From Tubiluchus corallicola (taxonomy: Eukaryota; Priapulida; Priapulimorpha; Priapulimorphida; Tubiluchidae), in assembly GCA_030141605.1 (NCBI GenBank), contig JAQGDQ010000020.1, positions 1,012,001-1,076,000 of the forward strand: a stretch of 64,000 nt of DNA. The letters run 5' to 3'. Position 1 is the stretch's first letter, and each line of letters begins with the position of its first letter. Shown in pieces: positions 11,189 to 25,000 of the stretch. The notes under the pieces were generated by a model that saw nothing but the letters and a program-made list of their open reading frames with translations, searched no databases and was not told where the DNA came from. The translations under genes and the position numbers were made by a program.

Positions 11189-12720
11189 TACCTACTTATG
11201 GGGAATATTTGTTTGAAACAAAATGTTCTTGCAAATTGTGAATTTCAGCTTTACTTCCAACTGTTTGAGCATTTCTGCATGATTACTTGTTTTCTCTGCA
11301 TCTACAATCCTTTTCATGTATTGCAACACATATTTGTTAACTTAACGAGTTTTTCAAGTTACGCACAATTGTTAGTATTGTCATGTTGTTGCAGTGTTCT
11401 AATGCAGTAATACAAAGTAGATAAAGTAGGTAGAGAGTGCATGTATACTTCTTGCACATGATGTACAGTATTTATTATTGTAAATACAGAAATTTTATGT
11501 TCTCTCATTGTAATTTGTAAATGTGTTTGTTCAAAGAATGTTTGTGCCAAAAATAAAAAGGTTTTCTTCAACACGAGTAGCATTCATGCGTAATTATGAT
11601 TTTATTACGAATTTACCATTCAAGCTTTCAAGTTTTTAAACAAACCTTATTAGTAGCTCAGTGTTGCAGTAGAATGTGTTACAAGATAATTAACGTTGTT
11701 CTATATAATAATTTAACTGTTATTATACACAACAATACCAGAATATGATACTTGCGTTATTCTTGTTAATCAAAGTTAGCTAAAAATGTGTTAAAGATGC
11801 TGAACAACAAATTGGCAGCAAAGGTTGTTGGGTTTGTACCCCAACAGTTCCTAGTTCAAACACAATGTGTTGCCACAGTTTATTCCAGATATTTTTATCA
11901 CATTTTGATAAACTTAGCTCTTTCACATTAGCTGATTTTCACAATGCGTAATACTGAAAGCACAATCTTGAAAAAGATCATATTTCTCAAATGGAAAATT
12001 ATATCTGAGCAACTACTAGTCCTAAGCTTTTTTTACAAGTTCATCTTGCTAAATAAATTTAGACACTTACATAAGAGGTTGAGAAGACACAAAACAAAGG
12101 TAAACATCTAGAAGAACTGGCAAAAACCCAGCAGAAAGCTGTGACAATTTCAAAAAAATGCACCAATTCTTGAGGCCATTTTGAAACTGAAATGGAAGAT
12201 GTTCCACATCAAACTTATGGAAAAACACTGGACTTGATACATGTGTTGCTAGTATTGTATACCTTTCAGCACTAGACATTGCACAACAATATAATTCTGG
12301 CATGCAATCGAATCTAAGATTAATTGTAAATAAACAATTGCTGAGATCAGCTAACAAACTATCAGCAAAAATTAACAAATAAACATTAATAATATTAATA
12401 AAATTTAGCTGCATTTAAACGACTACATGCAAAGAAAATATAATAAACATTGAAAAAGCTGCTAATGTACAAATCACGACATCGCGTATGCGATAGTATA
12501 TACATAATATATAAACAAAATGTACAATACACAGATACACGCATATATACATATAGCTACAAACTTATTTCACATTAATAGCATATTATATAAAACATTC
12601 AAAACAGGAACAATAACATTAAAGCCAGTAACTGATTAGCAGGACTCTTACGTTAATTATAAACTAGTCAAACACTGCAAAAAATTCTGTACCAAGTGAA
12701 AACTGTGTGAAATGATAAAA

Positions 12721-12805
12721 GTCATTAGACCCGTATACTAACCAATAAGGCGCTAGCTAAAAAAATGTGAAACCCAAACTTGGATTTGAGCCTGTATGGG
12801 TTGCA
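12721..12805 (-). repeat. tRNA-derived SINE-like sequence
   Basis: In reverse orientation it contains a B-box-like GGCTCAAATCC, separated by tRNA-like spacing from an A-box-like TTGGTTAGTATACGGG. The arms do not form a perfect cloverleaf, so this is a decayed SINE head and not a tRNA gene. Confidence 0.45.
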
Positions 12806-15030
12806 CGGATATGAATTAATCCACTAACTGTTTTTGTAGTGTGTGTGAGTGGGTATTAATTTTTTTCAATACTTATACAGAGGAATCTGGAGTGATGCTT
12901 TACTGACAATTCTGTATATTTAGATAAATATGTTTGTAGAAAAAAACTTGCATGGCTGTAGTGTGCAGGATTTGAAGCAAAGCGAATGGAATTCAACTTC
13001 GAATTACACGATCAGTATTCTCGCTGAAAAAAAGATAGTAGATGTTATACAGTTCATTCTCTCTAAGAACCTTCTCCAAGATCCCCACAAGCATCTCCAC
13101 ATTGGTTTCCGTACATGGTGTTTGGTGAAAAGTTCGAACAAATCCGATGGGTGATCTAGAAAAAAACTTATTGCGGGGGCCGGATGGACCATTCAAGAAG
13201 CCAAACGTTCTCTATTACACCCTACATTGAAAGCTCTTTCCGATGATATATAGCACACCAACTGTCGAAAATACAGCACCCTATCTCTAAAAATCCTGTT
13301 CTTCAAATCTTAGATTACATATTTTGCAAAAATGCATAAAAAAGGAAATTTTTGGCGCTCTTTCACCCCTCGTTCCTCAAGGACGCCCGGATGAAAAAAT
13401 GACCTCACTATATGCCCCCATGGTTCATTTCATATATAATTTTTCACAAATGGTTCAGTATTTGTGCAAAAAATGGCACATTATATAAATGAATCATTTC
13501 ATAATAAAAATATACCAGGAGAATTAACAATATTGGATTAATGTACCTAAACTGACAAAAAATTGCACAAAAATGTGGTCACAACAACATATAGCTTAAA
13601 ACAATTCAATATGTGTGATTTTACATCAGTGCTCAAATGAAAAGATGAAATGGCCACTGATTTTTAACACTGACTACTTGATATACATAATACAGCAACC
13701 TAATATACATAATTGCTGTCTTGTAAAACGAAATGTTACTAACCTGGTCTGAACGAGAATGAAAGTATTGCTCATTTCTACTTAACCAAAATTTTACATC
13801 TTAGTTAAATGTGCGAATAATAGCTTTTCATCACAACGAGATTCACACATTTGTCAGCTAGTATCACACCCAACATTCAAAGAACGTAGGCCAGAAAACG
13901 TAGCTTTTAGTGAATAACAGACAACATTTTAGACCAACAAAGTCTAAACTAGCAACGTCTAATTAGAATATCAGAAAAACAATTGCATCAAAGCACATAA
14001 TAAGATCTTTTGGACTAATGAGCACAGATTCATAGTCAACTAAAAACATGCATTAAATACTTTTTTGTTTTTGTGACAAACAAACTATTATGGACAATTT
14101 CCTGTCCGAAATAAAATCAAAGTGACAATGAAATTGTTCATGCCGTGTACTTCGCTACAAATTTATGCAGCATTTGGCCCGGTTAGTAAGTGGATAAGTG
14201 ACAGCCGAGAACTTCTCGCCATTTCTTTCACTGAGAGCGTTTACAGGGTCATGCATACCATAGCAAACATGGTTAAAAACTGGTTTTCCGTTTCAGCTAA
14301 GCGGATCATCTTTGCCACTGTGGACACTACCTATCCTGTCACAACCAAAAACCTTAGCCGTATGATGATCATTGAGTAGATTCATGCATGTAGTGTGTTG
14401 GAAGTATCGAGTTCTTGGAAATCTTTGCAATATTGGCAGAAATGCCGAGATCAATAAACAAAGAATGCTGGAGTGATCATGAAAATGATCCCACGAAAAA
14501 CAAATTTAGAGGAAGAGCAGGACATTCATGTGCACGTCTGTTGACCTGGTTTAAGCCACTCCGTCTAATGCACTGATCTCCTCCAAAGACAACTTCAGCC
14601 GATGTTGAAGGTTGGGAAGCCAGAAAGCCAAAGAGTTCAATAAGTATACCTTGTCCCCTCAAACAGAGAAAAAGTTTGCACAAAATGGCACATAAATTTT
14701 ATGGCACATTAGTTAATACTGTTATCTGCAATACAGGTATTGTACAATAGCCACAAGTTCATGTTCTCGATATACGGAAATGAGGACAAAGCATGTCATA
14801 CATAAATACTAGGCGACTAGTACTTAGCTCACACAACAATGACAGTCACATCAGCCACAAAACTACGGAAGGAACACCAATTAGATTTTCACTACAGAAC
14901 ACCCGTTGTACATTTGCGAGTTCTGTGTATTTTTTCACCGTAGCGTAGGAATATTTCTACTCAGTATGCAATGGAAAGATTCACATGCCTTTAGTGGCTT
15001 ACGGTGTTAATTTCAGAGGCAGAAAAATCA

Positions 15031-15110
15031 GGTACCTCTGTGGTGTAAAGGTAAGCGCACCTGCTAGGAAAAAGAAAGGTCTTTGTTTCGAATCCCAGTG
15101 CAAGTGCAAA
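15031..15110 (+). repeat. tRNA-derived SINE head
   Basis: A-box-like TGGTGTAAAGGTAAGCG (from 15041) and B-box GTTTCGAATCCC (15085-15096) stand at tRNA spacing. The 5' and 3' ends do not pair into an acceptor stem, so it is a SINE and not a working tRNA. Confidence 0.6.
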
Positions 15111-15876
15111 ACTTTTCAGACCTTCACATTGCTTTCATGCATTTATATTATTAAAACTTCATCATATACAACTAATGACCAGTATCCATCTCCAACTTGC
15201 TATTAACAGTTATTCAGTTATGAATTAGGTATGAGTTATTCAGGTATTGGTGCAAATCCAATTAAATTGTAGTGCTCACAGCACGAATTTGTGCAATTTC
15301 CGTAAATGGCAACGCAGCAAATCACACTGAAAGCGGAATTGAGTTAATGAAAAAACATGTTGCATCGCAAAAGAGAGTAAAGTGTGCAAATCTGGAAGCC
15401 CTTAAAAATTATGACTACACGTTCAATAATAACACAATCGAAAATTTTCAAGATTTTGACCAAAGTACAGTCTCACAACATTCTTAAACATTGCCAAACA
15501 TCACAGCTTAACTTATTCACCACACTGCAAAAACTTAATTGCCAGGAGTTTGTCAAATGCAGGAAAATGCCCGACTCCAAACTGTACCCTTAAGTATGAC
15601 GACAAGCTCTATTTACAACAACAAGAATATTACAAAATCAGAACCTTTACATAAGCTCACAGACACCACAAAATCTACTTGGCAATTAGCAAAATATTAC
15701 ATCACACTTCTACACAAATTATCCTCCAAATAATTAATTTACAAAAATGAGCGAAAGACATTGCTTACTGCTTGGTACTTTGGGATATTTACAAAGTTTG
15801 GTCACCTGACTGACATTCTTTCTCATCTGACTCACATAATACCCGGAAATTTCTCTCTTTGGAACAGTTATTCCAA

Positions 15877-18800
15877 CTATCCCGTCTCTTGCAAATAATC
15901 TTCTTCTCCGCTCGAAATCTCCGACGGACGATGGTAATTAGAGGTCAAACGCTGTCGTCGTCTCCACACCGTGACCACAGCCGCGACTACCCCCAAAATC
16001 ACCGCCATGCCGACACAAATGCCAACAACAATAAAGGTGTTATCTGCAAAAATGAAATGCGCATCATAGTTATAGCACTCTAATTTCAGCGTTCAACGAT
16101 TTAAAAAAATTCTAATTCTTGGTTTTTACATTCAGACCTTTCCATTTGACTGCGAAAAAAATGAAATACATACGTCCTTAATTAGCACAAAAATTTTTGT
16201 TCAAATTAAGAATAGCTGTAGCAGCACATTTGATTCATTTAGTGCGTGACTGCAGCAAGGGTAACTATTATATAAGCAATCGCAAAATCATTTTATTAAA
16301 AACTCATCAAGCGAAACACAGACCTTTTTTATTGGTTACATTACTCTTTCCCTTAGCTTCTATACTGACATCGGAAGTATTTGTGGCAGGTTTTGATTCA
16401 CCTGCAAAGAGACAATAAAAATTTTGAATCAACCAAACCGTGTAAACCACTCAATTTTGCAATGTTACCTAGATTTATAATGAAGCTGCTACTAAAGTAA
16501 CATTAGACTCAATTAGTCCCTGAAATGATCTCAGTGCAAGAGGCTACCATTAGTTCCTTGTAGTCAACCATGGCACACAGTAGTACGCAACCTTTGTATT
16601 GATCATGGCTATATAATTTTCTGTTTACATTTACTCGTGTATAAAATGTATATATTTACTTTTGTGCCCAATAAAATATTTTAATAATAATAATAATAAT
16701 AATAATAATTAGAAACTTAAAATTTGAATAACAGTTCAGAAAAAATAGAAATCTTCTAATTGATGCATTTCAGTCACAGGGAGTATTTGTTAATATCCTT
16801 CTTGAACAGTGGTTGTAGTAAACACATAAACAATTTTCTAAGCAAATTCCACAGATAAGCAGCCCTGGGGAAAACTGAATTTATAATCAGCCGTTCTGCA
16901 GTCTTACCATCGTCTGTTTGAGCAGCACTATTAGCTTCCTGCCCAGGCTCCTCCACTACATTATCTTTCTTTGGCATATTATCAGCTTTTTTGTTTTCAG
17001 TCTCACTTATCAGCTGACTTCCATCCTTCACTGACTCATCATCTTCTTCAACTGGCTTCACATCAGCTACCATTTCATCAAGCGTGTCTCCGTTCCCTGC
17101 TTCGAGATATCGAGGCACCTGAGAGTCTATGTCTTCATTGGTAAGCTCATCATTGATTGGCTCGGTTTCGGTTTCAGTCTGTCTTTCTCCTTCATCTAAA
17201 TATGCCGTGACAGGGGGCACATGGGTTGTAGCGGCGACAATCATCGGGATGGTACAATCCGTCACGGAAATTCTCTCATTATCAATCAGTTTTCTTTCTT
17301 GCCATGCATCTCCAATGTACGGCACTCTCATGCGCCCTCTACCGGTAATACTGAAAATTACGGCTCCAGGTTCACTCTGTATGTTGACCTTTAGAAAGCT
17401 TTCTGCTTTAAAAGCGCTCCCTAGGGAGATTTTTAAACCTGAAAAAAACAGTAGTTACAATAAATTGTACTGCAAAGTAGTTTTTAGTTAGCATGATTTA
17501 CTACCTAGGCAAAGTAGAGTAGTTCTGCAATGATACACCTAGGTTGCAATACTCATGATACACCTGAATTAATGTCTGCAGAATTATAAAAAAACTATAT
17601 CAAGCTGCTGATAATAAATGCTAAACATATAATTTATAAATCAGCAGTTTTAAGATTGCCAAATGCTAAAATAACTCGACAAACTGTTTGATTTTTCATT
17701 ATTACTTGTGCAATGTGTAGGCTACTGCTTGCATTGTAAGCCACCAGAAAAGCAAAACATATCAGTACTTTAGGTTTAAAAGTTGTGGTTCATAAACACC
17801 TTGCTTTTTCAACTGCTTTGGCTGTTAGTAATGCCTGTTAAATCAACTACTGGTCACTGCACTGATGTTTTTACATATCTACGGTACACTCTACAGCTGC
17901 AGCATGAATTACTTCACATCATTTTTCATCATACGGTCAAGTGCGTGCTAATTTGCTATATATAATTGACTCAGATTATCATGATATGGGTGCACTTTGG
18001 CAATATGCACAGCATAGTAAAAGATATCACGATGCATTGATACATCAACATATCGTTACAGGTCTAATGTACAGTACAAAAGATCTGAACAAGTGTTAGG
18101 AGATGAGCTAGTTAGTGATTTGAACAAGAATTAGACACATCATTGGATAAAACATGTAGTGGGAATAACTTAATGCTCACTGTATTAATGTACACTACAG
18201 AATTACACAGTATGTCAAAAAACTTCTACTACGGGTACAGTATGTGGTGTAACATTTCATTCTGGTAAGAATTTTGTAGTGCAGTAAGTGCTGTACACTT
18301 GACCCCTTTAGAGGTGGATGGTACTGACTGGGTGTAGGGGGTCTTTAGAAGGTGAACGTTTTATACATATTAGATAAACATTTTATCAGTCACAACAATG
18401 TTAATATTGTGTTATCAGATATTTTTTAAAAGAAAATAAAGTAACAATAATACTAAAACGTAAAGATATCAACAACAGCAACATATAATACATTTAAAAA
18501 TAAAAATTTACAACATTACAAATTACATTACCATAAATATCACAAACAAAGTTATAATATTCTGATAAAACTACTGCTTAATTGTATTTAAAAGTTTTTG
18601 CATTCATAACAACAGACTACATTTACAAATCACTGCTAAAGTTATTTTAAAGTATTTGCACATATAAATATGAAAACCTAGGCATACAATACTTTGAAGA
18701 AAATTTTATGTACCTAAAAATGTCTCCTTTATAATATAAACGACACGACAACACTGAAAATGGTTTTCTAACCTGGAATCCGATGCTGGTCCCCATCTGC

Positions 18801-20699
18801 AAACATATTGGAAAAGTTATGAACATTGAACTGAGGCGCATCACCCCATATGAGCACAGTAGGTGGCTCCTCACAGTGGAATAATTTGAGACCACCGGTA
18901 AAGTTCTTTGCCTGAAACCAAATACAGTTTCATTGAAACTTACAGAAATACTAGGCAACGATAATCAGAGCACTGTGCACAAAAATTACCACCCACAATA
19001 TTGCCAAATAAATGAAATACGATATTGCACACAAAGAGTCGTACAAAGTGACATGTAGTACAATAACATTTCTAAGCACCTATCTAAAGCTATATACACA
19101 CAAAAGAGGTTATAGCAACAGGTGTCACCTTCAAAAGCCTACATGGCGACTATGTCCTTGTGTGCGAGAGGGGCTGACTTAGCCACTCCAGATATAATTC
19201 AAATACGGAAGTGCCTAGTTACACAAAAGAATGTAAATAAGTCTTTAAATAAGTGATGCAGGTCAGTCTTAAATTACAAGTTAAAAATATTAGCATTAAA
19301 AAAATTATCATAGCAAACAGCATAGAAAAATGGATAATAAATAACAGGGACATACCATGGCAATTCCTTCACAGTTAAGCCCTGTACAATCTGTGGTGCC
19401 ACGGCAATTGCTGTGGTCATTATCTCTATGCTCTGTGATTTTCTTAGCCAACAAGGTCCATGACAAGCACTGCTCATCCCTACTAGCATACACATCACTA
19501 CCTACAAGGTAGTAAAAATTAAAACATTAGCATGCCTGCTGTATGCAGAAAATACACATATATGGAACAAATTTGAGAAATGGTTGGTCATAGAGAATAT
19601 CTTGTTAAAAGCATTTAGTTGTATTTATTCTTTAATTTAATCACATGTAATTAGGTCTTGTTTCCTCAGTCTCACATTATATCATTTCGTTCTGAAAAGT
19701 GAAACAGGGTTTTCCCGCTCTGAATGCGGTATACCAGTGCTTGATTTTCCGGGAAACTGAAAATGCATGTTGTTCTGTACAGTGTACACCGCCCGAAAGC
19801 GTGTCGCTATTCATTTACGTCGGATCACCTTAGATACCTATTGCAGTGCAACACTAGTCGCTGAGAAACAGATGCAACCATCACATGAATGAATTAATGA
19901 AATAATCACTCATTGTTCAATAATCTGTTGAATAGTAAGTTAAAATTAAAAAATGCGAACGATAATGATGTGTAATAGTGTAACATGTAATTATGTTCTT
20001 CGTGGGGTCGTAATATGATGCAGGGTTCTGGAATTCATATGACGCAGGGTTCTGGAATTCAGTACGATGCAAGAGTTCTGGAAAAGGGTAACCATCAACA
20101 AAGGGTTGGGAACCACTGTGTTAAAGCATCACAAAAAATACTCACAGGCTTCTTAAAAGCAATATAGCTAAATACCTTCCAATTTCACAGGCTATCAGCC
20201 TACTTTGATTTTGCGTAACAATCACTTTTATAGCAGCAAGTGTTTTGCCATTATGAAGCTATGGATAAGTAATGAAAATAAATTGTGTAATATCAATTTA
20301 TCAAAAGAACTTTCAAGACTAACTTAGCTATTTTCACTTGTCACTGCTACCCTTCACTTAGAAATTTATTTCACACATAGGAAAATACAATCACAACAAT
20401 AATATTTGCAATAATAAGATTAAGAATTTAATTAGCGTGAAAGGAGGGTACGACATATGGTTATTTGCACACAACCCTCAAAGATACTTTTTATGATTTT
20501 TTTCATTTTCTTACTCGAATGCAATGCCTAAGAGTGCCAGTATTGTTGTAATGTAAAGCACTACCAACTTCAAAAATACACTACATGCAATATATGTGAT
20601 GCCAATCTTACCACTATCTTTTATACTTAAGACATACTTTAAACACGATAAACCAACAAAAACATGAGCAACCAAACGCAATTTTATATATAAAAACAT
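15877..20699 (-). CDS. Predicted type I membrane protein, unrecognised family (6 coding exons, about 375 aa)
   Basis: Coding exons on the minus strand, 5' to 3': 20699-20612, 19501-19356, 18911-18773, 17438-16908, 16401-16345, 16043-15877 (stop TAG). All junctions are GT-AG and phases agree (1,0,1,1,1). The N-terminus (MFLYIKLRLVAHVFVGLS) looks like a signal peptide. The ectodomain has six Cys, four of them in a cluster (EQC, SNC, TDC, LNC), and possible N-glycosylation sites NFT, NFS, NTS and NNT. A beta-like region (FLKVNIQSEPGAVIFSITG) follows, then a long Glu/Asp/Thr-rich stalk. The last exon carries one hydrophobic helix (TFIVVGICVGMAVILGVVAA), a WRRRQR stop-transfer motif and a 20-residue tail ending GEEDYLQETG. 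An in-frame upstream ATG at 20777 would lengthen the N-terminus by 26 residues; I prefer 20699 because it places the hydrophobic stretch at the start. I infer a cell-surface receptor or adhesion role; family unknown. Confidence 0.72.
16596..16710 (+). repeat. Retroposon 3' tail with (TAA)n, copy 2
   Basis: Same body as 4054-4154 (TATTGATCATGGCTATATAA, later TTTTGTGCCCAATAAA), here ending in about nine TAA units. It lies in intron 4 of the minus-strand membrane-protein gene, between exons 17438-16908 and 16401-16345. Confidence 0.65.
20101..20118. mobile_element. hAT-like terminal inverted repeat remnant
   Basis: GGGTTGGGAACCACTG is the inverse of the CAGTGGTTCCCAACC end seen in many hAT (Charlie-like) elements. 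Two or three short direct repeats of GCAGGGTTCTGGAATTC lie just upstream. The partner end was not found, so this is probably a fragment. Confidence 0.35.
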
Positions 20700-21002
20700 T
20701 TTCAAGAAAACAGATGTAAATACACTGTTAACAGACGACCCACATACAGTTACATTGAAAACTAACTTTACCACCATGAGGCGCTGAAATAGCACAAAGT
20801 TAGAAAACCCATGGGAACTTGTTTAACCCCATAAAATCTAAATTGTAATTAAATTTGCTAACATCTATTTACGATTTTCGTAATTAACGATACTTTTCCA
20901 TATTATATTGCTTCTGTATAATTTGGTTTATAAGACTAGAGCTACTTTAAATTCTGTAAAAAAATATTAATTTAAATGTCAGTTTACTTTCGGTTCTCTT
21001 AC

Positions 21003-21045
21003 CAATTTTAATATGGCGACTTCCATTAGTGCATTTTTATCACTT
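21003..21045 (-). other. Probable 5' UTR exon of the membrane-protein gene
   Basis: On the minus strand the sequence up to 21003 ends at a strong donor (GTAAGAG from 21002 downward). A pyrimidine-AG acceptor (GTGCTATTTCAG) stands near 20787 just before the first coding exon. This fits a non-coding first exon; its 5' limit is not visible and the end given is arbitrary. Confidence 0.35.
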
Positions 21046-22039
21046 ATACTAGCGTGAATTTTTGGCGATAGCCGCGATACTATTACTGAGACAAAAGGTA
21101 CGTTTGATATCACAACTTTATCATTATAAGGAATCTAAAAGATAAGTTTTTATTTAGCATATGTTTTAAAAACAGGTCACATTTAATTCTGATACTATAA
21201 ATTTCACCATCTATGCATAAATTTAAAATGAATATTGAGAAGCCAGAGAAGGGACCGTACACGAGTTGTACTTTAAGTCCTGGTTTCATTTGAAAGAAGA
21301 TTGTAAAGACCGTTTGTCGCATTAGCCCATGTACAGAGAAGTGCGGTACTTGGTCCAGCAGTGGTATGCGTGCTGCCCAAATACCACAGGAGAAACTGAG
21401 CCGAGTTTCCCTTAGTTGTAGCGTCAGTTCTCCTTATTTATTTAATACTGATAATAACTTAAAATAAAATATCAATGTAATTTAAATATTTAACTAAATA
21501 TAATTAATATATTATTTACTTTACCACCATGTGGATAAAATATACATTCGATAAAAAGTCAATAACGTACTGTTAATTCTGAGCCATTCGGATGAGCATT
21601 ATTAAATTTGGATTGATAATTAATATTTTTGAGGTTAAATTGGCCAGCTTTTTGGGCAATTCTAATATATAATTAAGGTATGTCATTTCTATTTTGTCTT
21701 GCTTCATAAGAGGTGCATAAGCAAGTGGTCAACTTCATTACCTTTTCATCAAACACTGTTTTTTCTCTTAAGTTCAGTATACCCACTAGTGAGCCATTTA
21801 CCATCTAACCTTTTGTTCAGCAAATGGGCTAAAGAGTCACTGATATTCACTGCACAATCTATTATAAAATGAAAAATTTTACCAAATTTTTAAAAATTTG
21901 TCGAAATTTTCTATGTAATATTAAAATAATGAGCAAAATCGCCAATTTAGTATTTAGGCTCACCTTCATGGTGAGTAAACCCTGATTTCCGTCTCTTGCA
22001 CCAATCTTTCGTCCACTGAGTAGCTAACCAAGGCTTGTC
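21046..22039. other. Intergenic AT-rich DNA
   Basis: Lies upstream of the minus-strand membrane-protein gene and next to the 3' end of the LINE. Its promoter should be here, but I see no clear TATA box or initiator in the right place. No reading frame with family signal was found. Confidence 0.35.
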
Positions 22040-25000
22040 CAGTTGTTCGTTGTTGGTTTGCTCTCCTCCTAATATACCGACTGGTATTAAAATAGGAGGT
22101 TTCTCGCGGGAAGTTCTGAATGAAGTTTATGTTTAAAACTATTTACATTATTTGCGCTCACTAATGATTCCTGTAATGAGTTCCACAGTATTACTTCGGC
22201 TTGTGAAAAACTATGCCGATACTTTTCAGTATTAACCCTATGCTTGTACAATTTAACACTATGCCCACGTGTAATGCTTCTATTGAGTGTAAAAAAGTGG
22301 TTTGCATTGATTGCAGTAAATCCCTTAAGAATCTTGAACATTTCAATAAGTCTTCCCCTTCGAATTCTTGCAGAAAGTCGATACATGTCTAATTTTTGCT
22401 GTTTTTGTGAATATGAGAGTCCTTCAAGACCTATGATCATGTCCATAGCTCGTGCTTGTACCTGCTCCAGAGCACAGATGTTCTTGAGATAGTAAGGGTC
22501 CATACCTGACATATTTGAGATGAAGACGAACAAGAGATTCATATAGTGGGAGATAGTTCACCTGTTTTGGAAATTATGGTTCTACGAATAAATCCAAGGA
22601 TTTTGGTACTCTTAGTAATTGTCTTAGAGACTGTGAAAATTTAGTTTGCTATCTGCTAACAGTCCAAGATCAACCTCCTCAGTGACTACAGGCAAATCGG
22701 CATCACCAAAGCTGTATGTCGCTGGATTGATCTGATTACCCAAATGCATCACCTTGCATTACCATCGAGTATGTTAAATTCCATCTGCCATTTATCAGCC
22801 CTTGGACAGATTTGGTGCAAGTCTTCTTGGAGCTGTCTCACTTGCATAGAAGAACATATTGGATATGCTAATTTGGTATTGTCAGCAAACTTGAGTAGCC
22901 GACTAACTACATTATCATCCATGTCGTCAATAAAGATAAGAAATAACAAGGGTCCAAGGACACTTCCTTGGGACAGTAGAAGAAGCACAACCCTCGACTT
23001 AGACATGAAGGAATCTGTCACTTAGCCATGCTGTTATCCATTTAAGCAGTTGTCCTTGAATACCATATGCCTCAATCTCCTATGTAGGACTTTGCCAAAT
23101 GCTTTCGCTAGGTCTAGGTAACTATATCAAGAGAACTACCATGATCCAATGTGGAGAATACATATTTGAAAAACTCCTGTAAATTACTTGTCACTGACCG
23201 TTTCTTGAGAAACCCATGTTGAGATCTTTTTAAATAATTGTTAGATGGCAGATAGACAAGGATTGTATTGACGACATACCTCTCCACCAGTTTGCCAACA
23301 GTTCTGGCAATGGCAACTGGCCTGTAGATTGCAGGTTTATTTTTAGGTTCCTTTTTATGAATCAGACTAATGCGAGATAACTTCCAATTACTGGGAACAT
23401 CACCAGTAGCTAAAGACATTCTGAAGATTAATGTCAGTAGCTTGACCAGCAAATCAGCAGCCTTAACCAGTATTTTTGGGTGAATTAAGTCTGGTCCTGC
23501 AGATGCACTGGCTCTCAGTCCAAGTAACAATTTGTGTACATCATGCTGAGTTATGGTAACTGTACATAAAACTCCATCCCCTTTCTAGGTACTTGAGGTA
23601 GATTAGTCAGATTCTGTACAGTAAAAACACTCTGGAATTGGATATTTAGAATTTCTGCCATTAATCCTGGGTCAGATGTTGTTTCATTGGTTAGTGGACC
23701 ACCCTTAAGACGACTAGTTCTGTTTGCATTGACATACCGCCAGAAAGAGTGTGCATCATCTTTGATATTTAAGGCTAGCTTGATTTCAAAGTTTCGTTCA
23801 GCACGTCAGATAGTCGCTTGAGTCCGCTTTGCCTGTCTCTTGATGTCAAAAGGTCTTGATAATCAAGTGTTTGCTTATAGATCGTGTACAAACGCTGTTT
23901 ATTCCTAACAGCTTTATTGCAATTATAATTAAACCAGAGAGGTTTGCTATTATTACTAGAACTATATTTGGGTACAGATTTATGAATACACTCTTGCATT
24001 CTGTCCTTAAAAAGATTCCAACACATGTAAGCATCACCCAAATGAAACAGGTGATCCCACAGGATTGATATCATTATAGTAGCAATAGATTCAAAATTGG
24101 CTTTTTAAAAATTGAAACGAGAGTTTAGTGGCTTCTTAAAGGCCAAGAAAATGGCCAACCAAAGTATTATATTTTGTTTCTATTATTATAATAATATTAT
24201 ATTGTTATAATATTATTATATTATATTATTATAACCAAAAAAATTATATCACCTAAGTATAATCTTACCGAATAATGTACTCACATTTTCGCGTTTACTC
24301 CAATTTTTGTAAAATATTTCAACCGCTGCAGTAAACGTTGGTGGAGACGTGTTTCATTTAGTCCGCCAATTGAAAAGCCAGCATGTGACTGATCATGTGG
24401 CATGACATCACTCAAACACAGTTGCAGTGAGTTCTGAGCACGTGTACTATAAAGATTTGTGTTGTGGTTCTGTGGCGCCATCTAATATGACAGTCTCACG
24501 GGAGTATTTAAAATGAAAACAAACAGGAAATTCTTTTAATGTGAGTATGATGATAAACGCTTAAGATTGCCTCTAACCGTTATAATTCTTTAGTGAAAAT
24601 TTTCTGAGACTTGCTTTAACTAGGCCTTTTCTTGTCCTTTAAGAGAGAACTGCAAGAGAGTCCTTTTGCCAAGTAATAACTGGATGATCTGATGTGCCAA
24701 TTTCCTCTCTAACCTCTAGGTTTTCTACTAACAACTCATCTGGTACCAGTACTAGATCAAGGGTATTAAAGCCTCTTGTAGGGTCAACCACCATTTGATT
24801 AAGAAAACATTGTTGTATAACATCAAGAAATCTACTAAAGTTAGTATCCCCTTTCAAAGTGGACCAATTTGCATTCGGAAAATTAAAGTCACCACACAAA
24901 ATAAAATTGGGTGAGCCAGCTGCAGCAATATCATGTATAAGCTTAAATAGAAAGGAATCATTTTGAAATGAAGAATTTGGAGGCCTATACACAACCCCCA

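Larger units (their letters stand above)
9270..15876. other. Convergent 3' flank without secure coding sequence
   Basis: This stretch separates the ends of a plus-strand and a minus-strand gene. Several open frames of 60-115 codons occur, but they lack splice context, codon bias or recognisable motifs and I reject them. It holds a MITE (10995-11188), a tRNA-like SINE in minus orientation (about 12721-12805) and another in plus orientation (15031-15110). Parts of it are probably 3' UTR of either gene. Confidence 0.5.

Noticed and set aside
12067-12414. 115-codon minus-strand frame
   Set aside because: AT-rich composition, no motif, no splice context; likely chance in 3' flank DNA.
15031-15110. 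Working tRNA gene
   Set aside because: A and B boxes are good but acceptor-stem ends do not pair, so it is a SINE head.
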